Assembly (NCBI RefSeq): GCF_947499265.1 | Contig: NZ_CANMNK010000002.1 | Span: forward strand, 434,001-498,000 | Origin: an uncultured Roseobacter sp. | Lineage (GTDB): Bacteria > Pseudomonadota > Alphaproteobacteria > Rhodobacterales > Rhodobacteraceae | DNA: 64,000 nucleotides | Reading direction: 5' to 3' | Shown here: positions 63,201-64,000 of the stretch, piece after piece | Layout: every line of letters begins with the position of its first letter | Numbering within the stretch: position 1 is the stretch's first letter | Program-made: the position numbers and the translations under genes | Notes under the pieces: generated by a model | Told to the model about the DNA's origin: nothing | What the model saw: the letters and a program-made list of their open reading frames with translations, nothing else | Database searches by the model: none

Positions 63201-63503
63201 TCAGGACTTGTTCCCGTCTGCCACGCGATCTTTCATCAGATGAGAGGGGCGAAATGTCAGCACCCGCCGGGGATTGATCGGAACCTCTTCGCCGGTCTTG
63301 GGGTTGCGACCGATGCGGGCCGATTTGTCACGGACCGAAAAAGTGCCAAAGGAAGAGATCTTGACCTGCTCACCTTTGACCAGCGCTTCGGAGAGATGTT
63401 CCAGCACGGATTCAACCAGTTGCGCGCTTTCATTGCGAGATAATCCGACCTCGCGAAACACTGCTTCACTCAGATCCATACGCGTCAAAGTCTTTTCCGA
63501 CAT
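63201..63503 (-). CDS. ihfA: Integration host factor alpha subunit
   Basis: DNA-bending, HU-family protein that forms a heterodimer with IhfB. The ATG at 63503 ([15 protein letters not shown]) gives 100 residues. HU/IHF signature: [41 protein letters not shown], with the intercalating Pro in NPKTG. GGGGGGA lies upstream of the start. The next gene downstream is the MerR-like regulator; fabH lies upstream. Confidence 0.94.
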   Translation of the reverse strand: MSEKTLTRMDLSEAVFREVGLSRNESAQLVESVLEHLSEALVKGEQVKISSFGTFSVRDKSARIGRNPKTGEEVPINPRRVLTFRPSHLMKDRVADGNKS

Positions 63504-63601
63504 GGTTGTCCCCCCGTTGATTTTCAGCAACCATAGGGGAGAGGGATTTTCAGAGTCAATATCAATGGCTTGGCGGATGCAGTTTGGGCAAAATTAGTCC
63601 C

Positions 63602-64000
63602 TTACCAGCGCAGAACAACCGCCCCCCAGGCCAGTCCGCCGCCAATTGCCTCGGTGACAATCAGATCACCTGCCTTGATTTGGCCACGTGAACGGCCCAC
63701 GGAGAGCGCCAGGGGAATCGATGCCGCAGAGGTATTGCCGTGATCCTGCACGGTCACCACGACATTTTCCATCGGCAGGCCCAGCTTTTTCGCCGTGCCC
63801 TGGATGATGCGGATGTTGGCCTGATGCGGCACGATCCAGTCCACATCCTGCGGCGCAACCCCGGCACGTTCCATGGCCTTGGTTGCGGTGGAGGCGAGCT
63901 TTTCAACGGCGTGGCGGAAAACCTGATTGCCTTGCATGCGCAGATAGCCGGTGGTGCCGGTCGACACGCCGCCATCCACATAAAGCAGATCCTTATGGCG
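63602..64000 (-). CDS. fabH: Beta-ketoacyl-ACP synthase III, N-terminus cut by window edge
   Basis: Starts fatty acid synthesis by condensing acetyl-CoA with malonyl-ACP. Only the C-terminal 132 residues are in the window. Catalytic His and Asn are visible: DWIVPHQANIRIIQ and VQDHGNTSAASIPLAL, ending GGGLAWGAVVLRW. The gene continues past 64000. Confidence 0.94.
   Translation of the reverse strand, partial: RHKDLLYVDGGVSTGTTGYLRMQGNQVFRHAVEKLASTATKAMERAGVAPQDVDWIVPHQANIRIIQGTAKKLGLPMENVVVTVQDHGNTSAASIPLALSVGRSRGQIKAGDLIVTEAIGGGLAWGAVVLRW

Noticed and set aside
61880..63277. A 465-codon + strand open frame opposite the MerR-like gene
   Set aside because: Its Arg/Phe/Gly-rich product is the complement of the Glu/Pro/Ala-rich region; there is no ribosome site and it runs through tRNA-flanking sequence.
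1..64000. CRISPR arrays, insertion sequences or prophage
   Set aside because: No regularly spaced repeats, transposase or integrase genes, or phage structural genes were seen.

Overview
The window looks like chromosomal DNA of an alphaproteobacterium of the Rhodobacterales (Roseobacter-type). The reasons are the high-GC codon use, the lexA gene preceded by an alphaproteobacterial GTTC-N7-GTTC SOS box, CtrA-type TTAA-N7-TTAA sites and GANTC methylation sites in promoters, a class II (B12-dependent) ribonucleotide reductase, the trpGDC-moaC-moeA-lexA gene order, and SPOR-nagZ-scpA-scpB and fabH-ihfA-merR neighbourhoods. The species cannot be named from sequence reading alone. No transposase, prophage, CRISPR array or rRNA gene was seen. 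Most genes are densely packed housekeeping genes with 4-bp stop/start overlaps.

Layout: 1-5.5 kb holds gltA (cut by the left edge), gltX, comEC and lexA. 5.6-10.3 kb is a minus-strand operon trpG-trpD-ung-trpC-moaC-moeA, with a uracil-DNA glycosylase gene lodged among the tryptophan genes. 10.5-16.7 kb has a polysaccharide-deacetylase-like envelope protein, an M14-type deacylase, trpE and a PpiD-like periplasmic folding factor. 16.7-22.7 kb has an aminotransferase, gpt, a LysE exporter, fabI, pdxH, a double cold-shock-domain protein, a DUF192 protein and tRNA-Pro(UGG). 23.4-28.5 kb has nrdJ, then an unusual non-coding stretch full of hairpins around one 71-residue gene, then an ECF sigma factor. 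28.7-41 kb is metabolic and transport genes (MttB-like methyltransferase, beta-barrel protein, aminotransferase, cysS, cimA, methyltransferase, phytoene-synthase-like protein, MFS, cobK, alkA, esterase). 41-51.5 kb is the most accessory part: AraC, MarR and MerR regulators, an HNH endonuclease, an ECF42-type sigma factor with DGPF and glyoxalase-like partners, and xth. 51.6-53.3 kb carries an unrecognised two-gene locus under a CtrA/DnaA-type promoter. 53.3-64 kb returns to housekeeping (A-type Fe-S carrier, dgt, argS, SPOR protein, nagZ, scpA, scpB, a dCTP deaminase-like protein, tRNA-Pro(GGG), a MerR-like regulator with an acidic tail, ihfA, fabH).

The best candidates for undescribed biology are: (1) the 93-residue protein at 51867-52148, built of four ~19-residue repeats each ending in FTTSM, with its neighbour at 52244-53293 and an upstream region carrying a full CtrA site and three DnaA-box-like sites; (2) the hairpin-dense region 27102-27874, which ends in a classical terminator and brackets a small gene, and is probably a structured RNA; (3) an arginyl-tRNA synthetase whose HIGH signature reads HVGD; (4) a sharp composition break inside cysS. 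Similar cell-cycle-type site combinations recur upstream of nrdJ and of the HNH endonuclease gene, which suggests a shared regulatory programme. All of this is from reading sequence; no database search was possible.
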